Assembly (NCBI GenBank): GCA_910584815.1
Contig: CAJUBT010000010.1
Coordinates: 15,780-46,491, forward strand
DNA length: 30,712 nucleotides
Reading direction: 5' to 3'
DNA from: an uncultured Christensenella sp.
GTDB taxonomy: Bacteria > Bacillota > Clostridia > Christensenellales > UBA1242
Part shown: positions 1 through 7,862 of the stretch, in pieces
Numbering within the stretch: the first letter of the stretch is position 1
Layout of the letters: each line of letters opens with the position of its first letter
The notes under the pieces: generated by a model
Databases searched by the model: none
The model's input: the letters and a program-made list of their open reading frames with translations, nothing else
Told to the model about the DNA's origin: nothing
Made by a program: the position numbers and the translations under genes

Positions 1-364
1 ACCAATCTTGTTGTTTTTTAGAATTTTCTGTTTCTGTTCTTTTACTGTTCATATAGCTTTGCTCTTGCTCATCGTTTTCAATTTCAAAAATTCTAGCATT
101 GTTGCGTTTTTTCTTTTTTTGTGTAGGTTCTACAACTTCAACAAGGATAACATCCTCCCCAACTTTACAAATGCAGGATAATGGAACAAAAATTTCTTGG
201 CAAGGCTTAAAAAAGTTAAAGGTAGATTTTGTGCCAGGAACTATCAACCCTAAAATGTTATTGCATCTTAAATCTAAAATAACATCACATACATTTCCAA
301 GTAATCTGCCAGTAAGCACATTTATAACTTGTTTGTTTCTTAAATCTGTAAAAGAAGTTTCCAA
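1..364 (-). CDS. YlmC/YmxH-family PRC-barrel sporulation protein (3' end outside window)
   Basis: The reverse strand reads about 121 residues before running off the window at base 1. A compact PRC-barrel-like domain occupies roughly residues 4-75: LRNKQVINVLTGRLLGNVCD, then a DVILDL strand, an ILGLIVPG strand and the closing KVGEDVILVEV. This is the pattern of the YlmC/YmxH family, small proteins usually found beside sigG or sigE in spore formers and of unknown biochemical role. A charged Lys/Glu/Gln-rich tail follows. The start is uncertain: I chose TTG at 362-364, 12 bases after an AGGGAG ribosome-binding site; no in-frame ATG exists there. It is transcribed divergently from sigG. The family call is by pattern; the tail is longer than the usual 80-90 residues. 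Confidence 0.75.
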   Translation of the reverse strand, partial: METSFTDLRNKQVINVLTGRLLGNVCDVILDLRCNNILGLIVPGTKSTFNFFKPCQEIFVPLSCICKVGEDVILVEVVEPTQKKKKRNNARIFEIENDEQEQSYMNSKRTETENSKKQQDW

Positions 365-597
365 AAGTAAAATCAACTCCCTTTATTATAAAAATATTTT
401 TTATATGTTTATGCTATGTTTTTACAAAATAAAACAAAATTTGCATAAATTATAAAATTTTTTTTATTAGCTAATTTATAACAATTTAAAAAGTATTATT
501 ATTTGCTAAATTTTGCAAAAAAATTAGTTGAATAAAGAATAATTATTTGTTTTTAAGGAAAACCTATTTTTATAACTTTTTAAAGGAAAAATTTATA

Positions 598-1374
598 ATG
601 GCTAATAAAGTTGATATTTGTGGACTTAACACTTCTACCCTACCAAAATTGAAAGCAAGTGAAATTGCGGACCTTATGCGTAGGCAAAAACAAGGCGATG
701 AAAATGCAAGACAAATGTTTATATATTGCAACCTTAGGCTAGTTTTAAGTGTAGTTCAGCGTTTTAGTGCAAAAAAAGACAATGTTGATGACATTTTTCA
801 AGTGGGTTGTGTTGGTTTAATTAAAGCAATGGAAAACTTTGATGAAAATTTTAATGTTAAATTTTCTACTTATGCCGTTCCTATGATTATTGGTGAAATT
901 AGGCGCTACCTAAGAGATAACTCTAATGTAAGTGTTTCTAGAAGTTTAAGAGATATAGCCTACAAAGCCTTACAAGCCAGAGATAAATTGAGTGTTAATA
1001 AACCTGATGACCCAACTATTGATGAAATTGCAACAGAAGCAGGTTTAACCTCTAGAGAAGTTTTAAATGCCCTTGATGCAATAAGCGAGCCTATTTCCCT
1101 TTATGAACCAGTTTATAATGACAATACAGAAACCGTTATGGTTATGGACCAAATTGGAGATATTAAAAACAGTAGCGAAAACTTTATTGAAAAGGTTGCT
1201 TTAAAAGAGGCATTATCTAAGTTAAATAGTAGAGAAAAAGAAATTTTATGGCTAAGATACTTTATTGGTAAAACTCAGGTAGAAATTAGTGACCAAGTAG
1301 GAATATCTCAAGCACAAGTTAGTAGGTTAGAAAAAAACGCTTTAAAGGAAATTAAGAAAAGTTTTAACGAATAA
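598..1374 (+). CDS. sigG: RNA polymerase sporulation sigma factor SigG (258 aa)
   Basis: Forespore-specific late sigma factor. The SigG-type N-terminus NKVDICGLNTSTLPKLK is intact. Region 2 follows (NLRLVLSVVQRF, then DDIFQVGCVGLIKAMENFD and the highly conserved FSTYAVPMIIGEIRRYLRDN), then region 3, and region 4 with the helix-turn-helix KTQVEISDQVGISQAQVSRLEK. The start is the ATG at 598, nine bases after AAAGGA and matching where SigG proteins begin; an upstream in-frame ATG at 547 would add 17 unrelated residues. Length equals the family norm. It faces convergently toward sigE instead of following it co-directionally as in Bacillus and Clostridium. SigF would be the main alternative, but the N-terminal motif favours SigG. 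Confidence 0.95.
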   Translation: MANKVDICGLNTSTLPKLKASEIADLMRRQKQGDENARQMFIYCNLRLVLSVVQRFSAKKDNVDDIFQVGCVGLIKAMENFDENFNVKFSTYAVPMIIGEIRRYLRDNSNVSVSRSLRDIAYKALQARDKLSVNKPDDPTIDEIATEAGLTSREVLNALDAISEPISLYEPVYNDNTETVMVMDQIGDIKNSSENFIEKVALKEALSKLNSREKEILWLRYFIGKTQVEISDQVGISQAQVSRLEKNALKEIKKSFNE

Positions 1375-1380
1375 AAATTT

Positions 1381-1413
1381 AAAAACTAGCACTACATTTA
1401 TGCTAGTTTTTTT
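1381..1413 (+). terminator. Rho-independent terminator of sigG
   Basis: Seven bases after the sigG stop, AAAAACTAGCA and TGCTAGTTTTT form an 11-bp stem around a nine-base loop, followed by more T residues. The A-rich 5' arm would also give a U-tail on the reverse strand, so it may serve sigE, which ends 120 bases away. Confidence 0.85.
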
Positions 1414-1532
1414 AAATAAAATTTCAAGGGAAAAATTTTATTATAAATATTTAATTAAAAAATTTTTTTGAAAATAATACTTATATTATATTAAAACTTT
1501 AATAAAAGAATATTGTAAAGAGTTATATTTAT

Positions 1533-2270
1533 TTAATTTAACACTTCTGTTTTTGAAAGGTCCTTTTTTAAGCGGTTTAAAATTTTCTTTTCTATTCTTG
1601 ATATATAACTTTGAGATATTCCAAGCATATCGGCAACTTCTTTTTGAGTACTTTCCTCATTACCTACTAAACCAAAACGAAGTTCCATTATTCTTTGTTC
1701 TCTTGGATTTAATTTTTTTACAGCTTCCCATAATATTTTTTTCTCGCTAGATTTTTCCATTTCTTTGGAAATGTGTTCATCTTCAAAAACTAAAATATCT
1801 GCAAGCAAAAGTTCATTACCATCTTTATCGGCATTAAGAGGTTCATCTAAACTAATTTCACTTGCTTGACGAGATTTTTTTCTTATATGCATTAAAATTT
1901 CATTTTCTATACATCTTGAAGCGTATGTGGCAAGTTTAATGTTTTTTTCTACATTAAAAGAATGAACAGCCTTAATTAAGCCTATTGCACCCACAGATAT
2001 TAAATCATCTAACTCTGTACCTGTGTTGTCAAACTTTTTTGCTATATAAACAACAAGGCGAAGATTATGTTCTATTAACAAATTTTTTGCTTCTTCATCG
2101 TTTTGTGCTAAACGGTTAAGAAGAGTTTGCTCTTCATCGTTACTAAGAGCTTCTGGAAGGGCTTCTCCGCCACAAATATACGCTACAATTTTTTCTTGTG
2201 TTTCAAAAAGATTTCTATTAAATAATTTTAAAAATATATCTTTAATTTTTTTTACAATATTCAAACTCAT
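1533..2270 (-). CDS. sigE: Pro-sigma-E, mother-cell sporulation sigma factor (245 aa)
   Basis: Early mother-cell sigma factor made as an inactive precursor. About 30 N-terminal residues form a basic/hydrophobic amphipathic pro-sequence (IVKKIKDIFLKLF); the expected cleavage by SpoIIGA lies near VAYICGGEALP, residues 29-36. Region 2 contains NLRLVVYIAKKFDNTG and DLISVGAIGLIKAVHSF, then LATYASRCIENEILMHIRKK. Region 4 has RIMELRFGLVGNEESTQKEV and the HTH ISQSYISRIEK. The start ATG has a strong TAGGAGAG site. It lies downstream of spoIIGA on the same strand, the conserved order, but 368 AT-rich bases separate them, which suggests its own promoter or a processed leader. Confidence 0.96.
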   Translation of the reverse strand: MSLNIVKKIKDIFLKLFNRNLFETQEKIVAYICGGEALPEALSNDEEQTLLNRLAQNDEEAKNLLIEHNLRLVVYIAKKFDNTGTELDDLISVGAIGLIKAVHSFNVEKNIKLATYASRCIENEILMHIRKKSRQASEISLDEPLNADKDGNELLLADILVFEDEHISKEMEKSSEKKILWEAVKKLNPREQRIMELRFGLVGNEESTQKEVADMLGISQSYISRIEKKILNRLKKDLSKTEVLN

Positions 2271-2638
2271 TTTTCTCTCCTATTTTTTATTATAAAAATT
2301 TTTATAGTTATATCTATTTATAACTATATATCAGTGCTTGTACAATTCTAAAAACAAATTAGAAACAATTAAAATAAAGTTCCACTTACATATTAATTAT
2401 ATTAACAATAATTTAGATACAAATTAATGTTACTTTTATATATTTTATTTTTTATTTTTTTATGCTAAAATTCAATTATTTTTTTTTATTTAAATAATTA
2501 GTTTTTGCATTATAAGTTAAATTGTTTTTAAATTAACTTTAATAATTAATTATAAAAAATTTATGTTCAAAAACTTTAATATTTCTAAAAATATTTCTAA
2601 TAAAAAAAAGCAAATAAATTACAAACTTTTAAACAAAT
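2271..2638. other. AT-rich spacer between spoIIGA and sigE with a 10-bp inverted repeat
   Basis: No coding signal is seen on either strand. The one clear structure is an inverted repeat at 2303-2328, arms TATAGTTATA and TATAACTATA with a six-base loop, about 30 bases upstream of the sigE start. On the reverse strand it would be a leader hairpin just before the ribosome-binding site or an operator. It contains almost only A and T, so its hairpin would be weak. Confidence 0.5.
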
Positions 2639-3487
2639 TTATAAAGCTAGTGGGCTTAAAAGGGCTTCAAATTGCCCTGATTTGCTTGTGTTGCTTGAAA
2701 CGCCCACAAGAACCTTTATTTCTTTTAATTGTGTACCATCTTGTTTTATTTCAACTTTATTTGGTTCTATAACAAACATTTTGCCATTACTACTTATTGT
2801 TGAAACATCTATATATCTACCCTTAATTGTTTGATTAAGAGTATTTTTTAAAAAGTTAAAAACACTAACCTTTCCATTAAAAATTTTGTTAAAGGTGTTA
2901 AAATTTACAATCAAAATTGGTAAGCCAGTAAGGTTATCTTGTAACAAATTTCCACTATCTAAATAAGCTTTAATTTTTATTTTTTTGTTTTGAATATGTA
3001 AAATAACATCATAATAGAAAGAGGCAAGCTTTTGTTTTTTGTAAAAAACTTTAATTGCTTGAATAAGTAAGAAGGCGTAAATTCCTAAAAAGATGAATAT
3101 AACACCTAAGCTTATTGGCAAGTTATATGTCATATTTGTTATTGAATAAACTTCTCCGCCAAACAAATAAATTATAAAAAAGCAGAAGCCCCCCATAACA
3201 AAGGTAAAAGTTAAAAAAACAACATAAAACAAACTTAACAATTTAAAAGAAAATTTTTGAATTACTATGCTACTTAAAATTAAACCTAACAAAAACTTTA
3301 TTAAAATTGTTAAAAATAATGGTAACGAAAAAAAAGTTAAAGCTATTGAAACCACACAGCCAAGCAATGAAGCACAAATAACTTTTAAAATTTTGATTTT
3401 TTGGCGCAGACTAAAAAGTGATAAAAACAAAATTATGCTGTTAATAACCAAATTATCTAATATTGCATCTTCTATATAAACTACCAT
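2639..3487 (-). CDS. spoIIGA: SpoIIGA, membrane aspartic protease that processes pro-sigma-E (282 aa)
   Basis: The N-terminal half (residues about 8-148) is very hydrophobic, consistent with five transmembrane helices. The C-terminal half carries the aspartic-protease signature AYLDSGNLLQDNLTGLPILI with Asp177 as the likely catalytic residue of the half-protease that acts as a dimer, and ends in the family's FEALLSPLAL motif. Its known job is septum-localised cleavage of the SigE pro-sequence after a signal from SpoIIR, which is not in this window. The ATG at 3487 matches the family start (MVVYIEDAIL), although no Shine-Dalgarno sequence precedes it. It lies between ftsZ and sigE, the common clostridial arrangement. 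Confidence 0.93.
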   Translation of the reverse strand: MVVYIEDAILDNLVINSIILFLSLFSLRQKIKILKVICASLLGCVVSIALTFFSLPLFLTILIKFLLGLILSSIVIQKFSFKLLSLFYVVFLTFTFVMGGFCFFIIYLFGGEVYSITNMTYNLPISLGVIFIFLGIYAFLLIQAIKVFYKKQKLASFYYDVILHIQNKKIKIKAYLDSGNLLQDNLTGLPILIVNFNTFNKIFNGKVSVFNFLKNTLNQTIKGRYIDVSTISSNGKMFVIEPNKVEIKQDGTQLKEIKVLVGVSSNTSKSGQFEALLSPLAL

Positions 3488-3552
3488 AATTTTATTTTAT
3501 TTGTTTTATAATTATTTGCAATTTAACTAATTGAAAAATAAAATAAAAAAAT

Positions 3553-3575
3553 GACTGCTTTTGTAACAAGCAGTC
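3553..3575 (-). terminator. Terminator hairpin downstream of ftsZ
   Basis: GACTGCTT and AAGCAGTC form an 8-bp stem with a seven-base loop. On the reverse strand, the direction of ftsZ, it is followed by ATTTTTTTATTTT. It separates ftsZ from spoIIGA, so the two are probably distinct transcription units. Confidence 0.8.
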
Positions 3576-3590
3576 TATCTTTAAATAATA

Positions 3591-3623
3591 AAAGGTTATT
3601 ACATTTTTTTTGTAACAACCTTT
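3591..3623 (-). terminator. First of two tandem hairpins after ftsZ
   Basis: AAAGGTT and AACCTTT pair, extended by TTAC/GTAA after a mismatch, around an A/T loop. It is met by polymerase before the hairpin at 3553-3575. Its reverse-strand loop shares the string TTACAAAA with the second hairpin. It could be a terminator in its own right or an mRNA-stabilising 3' structure. Confidence 0.55.
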
Positions 3624-3662
3624 TTAAAAAACTATAAATTTTATAAAAGTTAATTAAAGTTA

Positions 3663-4826
3663 TTATTTTTTAATTTTCCATACCTTTTTTAAAAATTCAG
3701 GCATTTCTTTATCTCCCACATCAACAATTGTTGTTGGTTTGCTTGGTTTTGTTGGGGTTTCAACAGGTTCTGGAGAAATTGGTTTCTCAATATTAGTAGG
3801 ATTTGAAGGAAAATCTTTACCAAATATTCCTGTTGGCAATGGCATTTCGCTTTCTTCAGGCTCTTGTTTCTTTGCTCTTTGAGAGAACCCTGTTGCTATT
3901 ATTGTTATTTCAACTTCTTCACTTAAAGATTCATCTATACCTGCCCCGAAAATTATGTTGCAACCAGAATCTACAACTTCTTTAACCAAAGTTGCAGCTT
4001 CGTTAACTTCATCTATAGGTAAGTCCATACCGCCTTTAACATTAAGTAATATGCCTGTTGCCCCTTCAATTGTTGTTTCAAGAAGTGGGCTTTGAACTGC
4101 TTGTCGAACAGCATCTATAGTTTTGTTTGGACCTTTTGCAGTTCCAATTCCCATATGAGCAAGACCTTTATCTTTCATAATTGCTTTAACATCGGCAAAG
4201 TCTAGGTTAATTAAACTTGGAGTAACAATTAAATCGGCTATACCTTGAATACCTTGGCGTAAAACATCATCAGCACAACGGAAAGCTTCAAGTATTGGAG
4301 TTCCCTTTGGAACAATTTTAAGAAGTTTATCGTTAGGAATAACAACTAAAGTGTCTACAAACTTTTTTAAGTTAGCAATACCCTTTTCAGCATTTTCCAT
4401 ACGCTTTTTGCCTTCAAAATTAAATGGCTTTGTAACAACTGCTATGGTTAAAATGTCTAGTTCTTTTGCAACGGAAGCAATAACTGGCGCAGCACCAGTT
4501 CCTGTTCCGCCACCCATACCAGCAGTTATAAAAACAAGGTCACAACCTTTTAACATTTCGGTTATAACAGCTTTACTTTCTTCTGCTGCTTTTTGCCCAA
4601 CTTCTGGATCTGCCCCTGCACCTAAACCACGAGTTAATTTTTCGCCAATTTGAATTCTGTGTGGGGCTTTGCTCATAATAAGTGCTTGTTTATCGGTATT
4701 AATTGCAACAAATTCGGCGCTTGTGATATTTGCAGCCATCATACGATTAACTGCATTGTTTCCGCCTCCGCCTACGCCTATTACTTTTATTTTTGCAACC
4801 TGACTTATACTGTTTGCACTATACAT
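3663..4826 (-). CDS. ftsZ: Cell division protein FtsZ (387 aa)
   Basis: Tubulin-like GTPase that forms the division ring. The sequence shows GVGGGGNNAVNRM near residues 16-29, NTDKQAL, the GTP-binding signature GGGTGTGAAPVIA near residues 104-116, and the T7 synergy-loop region LINLDFADVKAIM. A Pro/Glu/Thr-rich linker (about 325-370) leads to a C-terminal conserved peptide, EMPEFLKKVWK, the docking site for partners such as FtsA and SepF. Length is normal. The start is fixed by a near-perfect AGGAGG site. It lies 128 bases downstream of the ftsA-like gene on the same strand. Confidence 0.98.
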   Translation of the reverse strand: MYSANSISQVAKIKVIGVGGGGNNAVNRMMAANITSAEFVAINTDKQALIMSKAPHRIQIGEKLTRGLGAGADPEVGQKAAEESKAVITEMLKGCDLVFITAGMGGGTGTGAAPVIASVAKELDILTIAVVTKPFNFEGKKRMENAEKGIANLKKFVDTLVVIPNDKLLKIVPKGTPILEAFRCADDVLRQGIQGIADLIVTPSLINLDFADVKAIMKDKGLAHMGIGTAKGPNKTIDAVRQAVQSPLLETTIEGATGILLNVKGGMDLPIDEVNEAATLVKEVVDSGCNIIFGAGIDESLSEEVEITIIATGFSQRAKKQEPEESEMPLPTGIFGKDFPSNPTNIEKPISPEPVETPTKPSKPTTIVDVGDKEMPEFLKKVWKIKK

Positions 4827-4847
4827 AAATTTCCTCCTAAATTTTTA

Positions 4848-4874
4848 AAATAGTTTAAATTTAATAAACTATTT
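4848..4874. repeat. Inverted repeat in the ftsZ leader
   Basis: AAATAGTTTA and TAAACTATTT (10 bp) flank a seven-base A/T loop, about 20 bases upstream of the ftsZ start and just before its ribosome-binding site on the reverse strand. It could be a weak leader hairpin or a protein-binding site; no T-tract follows, so it is not a good terminator. Confidence 0.5.
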
Positions 4875-4954
4875 AACTCGTGTTTTAAAGTTATACTTTT
4901 TTTCTTAAAGTTTTTTAAACTAGACATTTTTTTAATTAGTAATTATTTTAAAAA

Positions 4955-6073
4955 TTAAGCGTTATTTAACGCATAATTTAAAACGGCCATAGAAGAAGAA
5001 TAACATTGTTTATCATACTGCGAATATGGCAATGGAACAATTTCTATGTTTTTATCTAACAATTTAGATAAAATATCCCTAGCCCCTTTAATATGAGCCA
5101 AACCTCCACCAGTTAAATAAACAGGTATAAAGTCTGGGAAATTATATTGCCACGAACTAAAACACTTTTGAATGCCTCTTGCTATAACTTCTATTCTACT
5201 TTCAACAATTGCATTCGCAATACGCATTGAAATTGGAACCACCCCACCATCTATAAATAAATCGTAAACATCGTTATCGGTTGGCTCTACACATAAAATT
5301 ATTTTTTTATTTAATTTCTCTGCCGATGAAAAAGGAATTTTTAAACACTTTGATAGGTCTGCACTAATAAAACCTCCACCTAGCGAGAAACTAGATAAAT
5401 TTAGTATACCTCTTCCTCTTATTAAAGAAACAGAAGTTGTTATGTAACCACAATCTATTAAAAGTGCATATTTATCTCTTTGTTCATCATCAAACAAATA
5501 TAAAGATTGTGCGTATGTAGAAGAAACATATTTAACTCGTGTTATGTTGTTATGAGCAAGCGCTTTACCAACTAGGTTAAGAAAAGAATTTTCAACTAAC
5601 ATAAAAGACAAGCAAGCCGTAATTTTTGTATCCACCTGCCCTATTGGGTTACTAACTTTGTTGTTTTCGCCCAAAACAAAGTAAACACTGTCCTTATTCA
5701 TAACTTGATGGGTTTTAATATCATCAAAATGATTTACGCTATCGTAAATTTTGTCGATATCTTTTTGAGTAATTTTTTTTGGTTTCAAATAGTTTTGGCA
5801 AACATTTTTACACAAACTAAAACAGAATTCAGTAGGCACCCCCACAAGCAAACTGTTAATTTGCATACTACTATTTTTTTCAGCTCTTGAAATTGCCTCT
5901 TTAATAGCCTTCTCTAGATTTTTAGGTTCTATAAATTCGCCGTCCATAAAACCTTCATAACTTGCCTCACCAAAACCTTTAACATTAATTGAATTGTTAA
6001 CATCTCGGCTACCTATTAAAACGGTTAAACATTTACTACCAAAATCTAAAATGGCGACATTTTTATTTGACAT
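4955..6073 (-). CDS. FtsA-like actin-fold cell division protein (372 aa)
   Basis: The actin-type ATPase fold is visible: phosphate-1 motif NVAILDFGSKCLTVLIG (residues 5-21), an FtsA-like 1C (SHS2) segment around LLVGVPTEFCF, a phosphate-2-like LLIDCGYITTSVSLIRG, SSFSLGGGFISADLSKCL, and the adenosine motif VYLTGGGLAHIKGARDIL near the end. FtsA normally tethers FtsZ to the membrane through a C-terminal amphipathic helix. Here the protein stops soon after the actin core (PYSQYDKQCYSSSMAVLNYA) and I see no such helix. Phosphate-2 lacks the usual Gly-Gly-Gly run. Position directly upstream of ftsZ supports a division role. PilM or another FtsA-fold paralogue is the alternative, so I give no symbol. 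Confidence 0.82.
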   Translation of the reverse strand: MSNKNVAILDFGSKCLTVLIGSRDVNNSINVKGFGEASYEGFMDGEFIEPKNLEKAIKEAISRAEKNSSMQINSLLVGVPTEFCFSLCKNVCQNYLKPKKITQKDIDKIYDSVNHFDDIKTHQVMNKDSVYFVLGENNKVSNPIGQVDTKITACLSFMLVENSFLNLVGKALAHNNITRVKYVSSTYAQSLYLFDDEQRDKYALLIDCGYITTSVSLIRGRGILNLSSFSLGGGFISADLSKCLKIPFSSAEKLNKKIILCVEPTDNDVYDLFIDGGVVPISMRIANAIVESRIEVIARGIQKCFSSWQYNFPDFIPVYLTGGGLAHIKGARDILSKLLDKNIEIVPLPYSQYDKQCYSSSMAVLNYALNNA

Positions 6074-6111
6074 AAATCGAAACCACCAAAATAAATTTAT
6101 TCTACAAAATA

Positions 6112-6141
6112 ATTATACATTTTAATAAAAAATAATGTCAA
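6112..6141 (-). promoter_or_regulatory. Sigma-A-type promoter for the ftsA-like/ftsZ genes
   Basis: On the reverse strand TTGACA (6136-6141) and TATAAT (6112-6117) are both perfect hexamers with an 18-base spacer. The -10 lies 38 bases upstream of the ftsA-like start. It probably drives the ftsA-like gene and ftsZ together. Confidence 0.75.
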
Positions 6142-6180
6142 ATAAATTAACATTATTTATTAAATAATTTGGCACAAAAT

Positions 6181-6210
6181 TATGGGGGTTTTAACCTAAA
6201 ACACCCCATA
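6181..6210 (-). terminator. Probable terminator of the subtilase operon
   Basis: TATGGGG and CCCCATA form a 7-bp stem extended by GTTTT/AAAAC around a short loop, 70 bases after the subtilase stop. The T-tail on the reverse strand is short (ATAATTTT), so efficiency is uncertain. Confidence 0.6.
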
Positions 6211-6280
6211 ACCATACAAAATATTCCAAAATTTGTAAATTATTTTTAAACTTGTAATGTTGTTTATGTTAAAAAGGTTT

Positions 6281-7441
6281 TTAAACAAAAAATCTTGTAA
6301 AATTTGCCAGCCCATATCCCTCTTGGTTTCTATCAAAAGTTATTCGTTTGCAATTTCTTAACAGTCTTATTTTTAATTGGTCTGGCGTTAAGTAAGGGTA
6401 TTTACTTAAAATTAAGCAACAAATACCTGCTATCATTGGAGTTGCAACACTTGTGCCACTCATTTTAGTGTAAAATTTTAAAGAGTTACTTGCTCCCATA
6501 ATATTAACTGCAGGTGCAACTAGGTCAGGTTTATAATATTTCCCTGCAGGACCACGCGAAGAGAATTTGGCAATTTCAAATTTTGTTTCATCGTATTCCC
6601 CACTTTCACGCCTATTATCGTTAATTCCACCTACCGTTATAACTTTATAAGAACCGCCTGGCGACTTTATGGTCTGGTAGTCTGGTCCGCTATTCCCACC
6701 AGCAACCACAACAACTATTCCAGAGTTCCAAAGTGCTTCTGCCCCCATAATAAGAGGGTCATTTTTTTCTAAGGGATTACTTCCGAAACTCATACATACA
6801 ACTCTAATGTTGTATTTTTCTTTATTATCGTAAATCCATTGCATTGCTTCTAAAATTTTAAAAGCCCCAGTTTCACCATTTTCTTCCAAAGCTTTTAACA
6901 TTATAAGCTTCGTTTTTGGCGCAACTCCAGAATATTTACCATTGCTTATAAGTCCATTCCCACAAATTATGCTAGAAACAAATGTGCCGTGTCCATTATC
7001 ATCATAAGGTTTTTGTTTTGAATTAATTAAATCAACAAACTTTATAATTCTATTTTTTGGCATAACAAAATCCAAATGGGGACTAATACCAGTGTCTATA
7101 ACCGCCACTGTAACGCCCTTGCCATAAATATCTCTACTATAAAATTCTTTAACTCCTAGAACATTTTTAGCAACATTAATTTGAGCAGAAACCTTGGTTT
7201 GTTTGGTAATAAAACTTACAACATTAACCTTTGCACAATCTACAATTTGCTTTTGAGTTAATTGAACCCCAAAAGCCGACATAAATGGATATTCATAAAA
7301 AGCTATACCATTTTGAGTCATCTGCTTTTTAAATTTTAAATAGTCATTTGCGTAAACAACACAATTAGTTAAACTATCATTATCTTTTAAAGTTACTACT
7401 TTTAAAAGCTCAGGGCATATTTTATTTAAATAACTTATCAT
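6281..7441 (-). CDS. S8 family serine peptidase (subtilase), AprX-like, no signal peptide (386 aa)
   Basis: All catalytic elements are present: Asp116 in GVTVAVIDTGISPH, His151 in DDNGHGTFVSS, oxyanion Asn250 in VVVVAGGNSGP and Ser331 in MSGTSVATPMIAG. About 105 residues precede the catalytic domain and resemble an inhibitor I9-type propeptide, but there is no N-terminal signal or membrane helix, so it probably acts in the cytoplasm or in the developing spore, like AprX or Isp proteases. Its ATG overlaps the stop of the upstream 115-residue gene by four bases (ATGA), implying translational coupling and a linked function. Substrate is unknown. Confidence 0.92.
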   Translation of the reverse strand: MISYLNKICPELLKVVTLKDNDSLTNCVVYANDYLKFKKQMTQNGIAFYEYPFMSAFGVQLTQKQIVDCAKVNVVSFITKQTKVSAQINVAKNVLGVKEFYSRDIYGKGVTVAVIDTGISPHLDFVMPKNRIIKFVDLINSKQKPYDDNGHGTFVSSIICGNGLISNGKYSGVAPKTKLIMLKALEENGETGAFKILEAMQWIYDNKEKYNIRVVCMSFGSNPLEKNDPLIMGAEALWNSGIVVVVAGGNSGPDYQTIKSPGGSYKVITVGGINDNRRESGEYDETKFEIAKFSSRGPAGKYYKPDLVAPAVNIMGASNSLKFYTKMSGTSVATPMIAGICCLILSKYPYLTPDQLKIRLLRNCKRITFDRNQEGYGLANFTRFFV

Positions 7442-7785
7442 TTTAATTGCTCTAATAAACTTTTCATCATTTGCTTTTGGCTATCATTTAAATATGGCAA
7501 AAGTGCATTTGCTGTTGAATTAATTTTATCCTGCGATAAACTACCATCCATAAGTTTTTCTTTAGAGGTTGAAAGAAACTCTTGAATTAAATTATCTTGA
7601 GAATAATCTTTATACTTTTCGTATAAAGTTTTTGCCTCTTCCTCTACAGCACTTGCAGTGCTATTATTTTTAAAACTATTATCGTTATTATGTAAAGTAT
7701 TATTACTATCGTTAGAATTAGATAATTTTTCCTCATTCAAATTTTCAACATTTTCTTCGCCATAATCAAAAAGATTTTTAGACAT
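7438..7785 (-). CDS. Unrecognised 115-aa protein coupled to the subtilase
   Basis: I do not recognise a named family. Residues 1-48 are acidic and Asn/Ser-rich (for example NSNDSNNTLHNNDNSFKNN) and look disordered. Residues 50-115 are helical in character, with LYEKYKDYSQDNLIQEFL followed by a Lys/Gln-rich segment ending NDSQKQMMKSLLEQLK. There is no signal peptide or membrane helix. It is first in a two-gene operon with the subtilase and transcribed away from the 346-residue Asn-rich gene. It could be an adaptor, inhibitor or substrate of the protease; this is inference from coupling alone. Confidence 0.75.
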   Translation of the reverse strand: MSKNLFDYGEENVENLNEEKLSNSNDSNNTLHNNDNSFKNNSTASAVEEEAKTLYEKYKDYSQDNLIQEFLSTSKEKLMDGSLSQDKINSTANALLPYLNDSQKQMMKSLLEQLK

Positions 7786-7819
7786 TTTTACGCCCCCACT
7801 TATTTACTTTAAACACAAA

Positions 7820-7840
7820 TATTATATGTAACATATAATA
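7820..7840. promoter_or_regulatory. 21-bp perfect palindrome with back-to-back -10 elements
   Basis: The arms TATTATATGT and ACATATAATA surround a single A, in the 77-base gap between two divergent genes. Each strand reads CATATAATA, containing TATAAT at 7834-7839 (+) and at 7821-7826 (-), correctly placed 23 and 35 bases from the two starts. No good sigma-A -35 hexamer lies 17 bases upstream on the + strand (AAACAC). CATATAATA also fits the mother-cell sigma-K/sigma-E -10 patterns (CATANNNTA, CATACANT), with an AC 15 bases upstream on the + strand. It may be a shared promoter, an operator, or both. Confidence 0.6.
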
Positions 7841-7862
7841 CTAATGTTAAAAAGGATTATAA

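Noticed and set aside
99..455. Open frame on the + strand over the ylmC-like gene
   Set aside because: Its translation is compositionally odd, while the reverse strand reads a clear PRC-barrel protein.
2563..2772. Small + strand frame across the end of spoIIGA
   Set aside because: AT-rich chance frame overlapping the conserved spoIIGA C-terminus, no ribosome-binding site.
3488..3552. Spo0A box upstream of spoIIGA
   Set aside because: Expected from Bacillus biology, but no TTGTCGAA-like sequence was found there.
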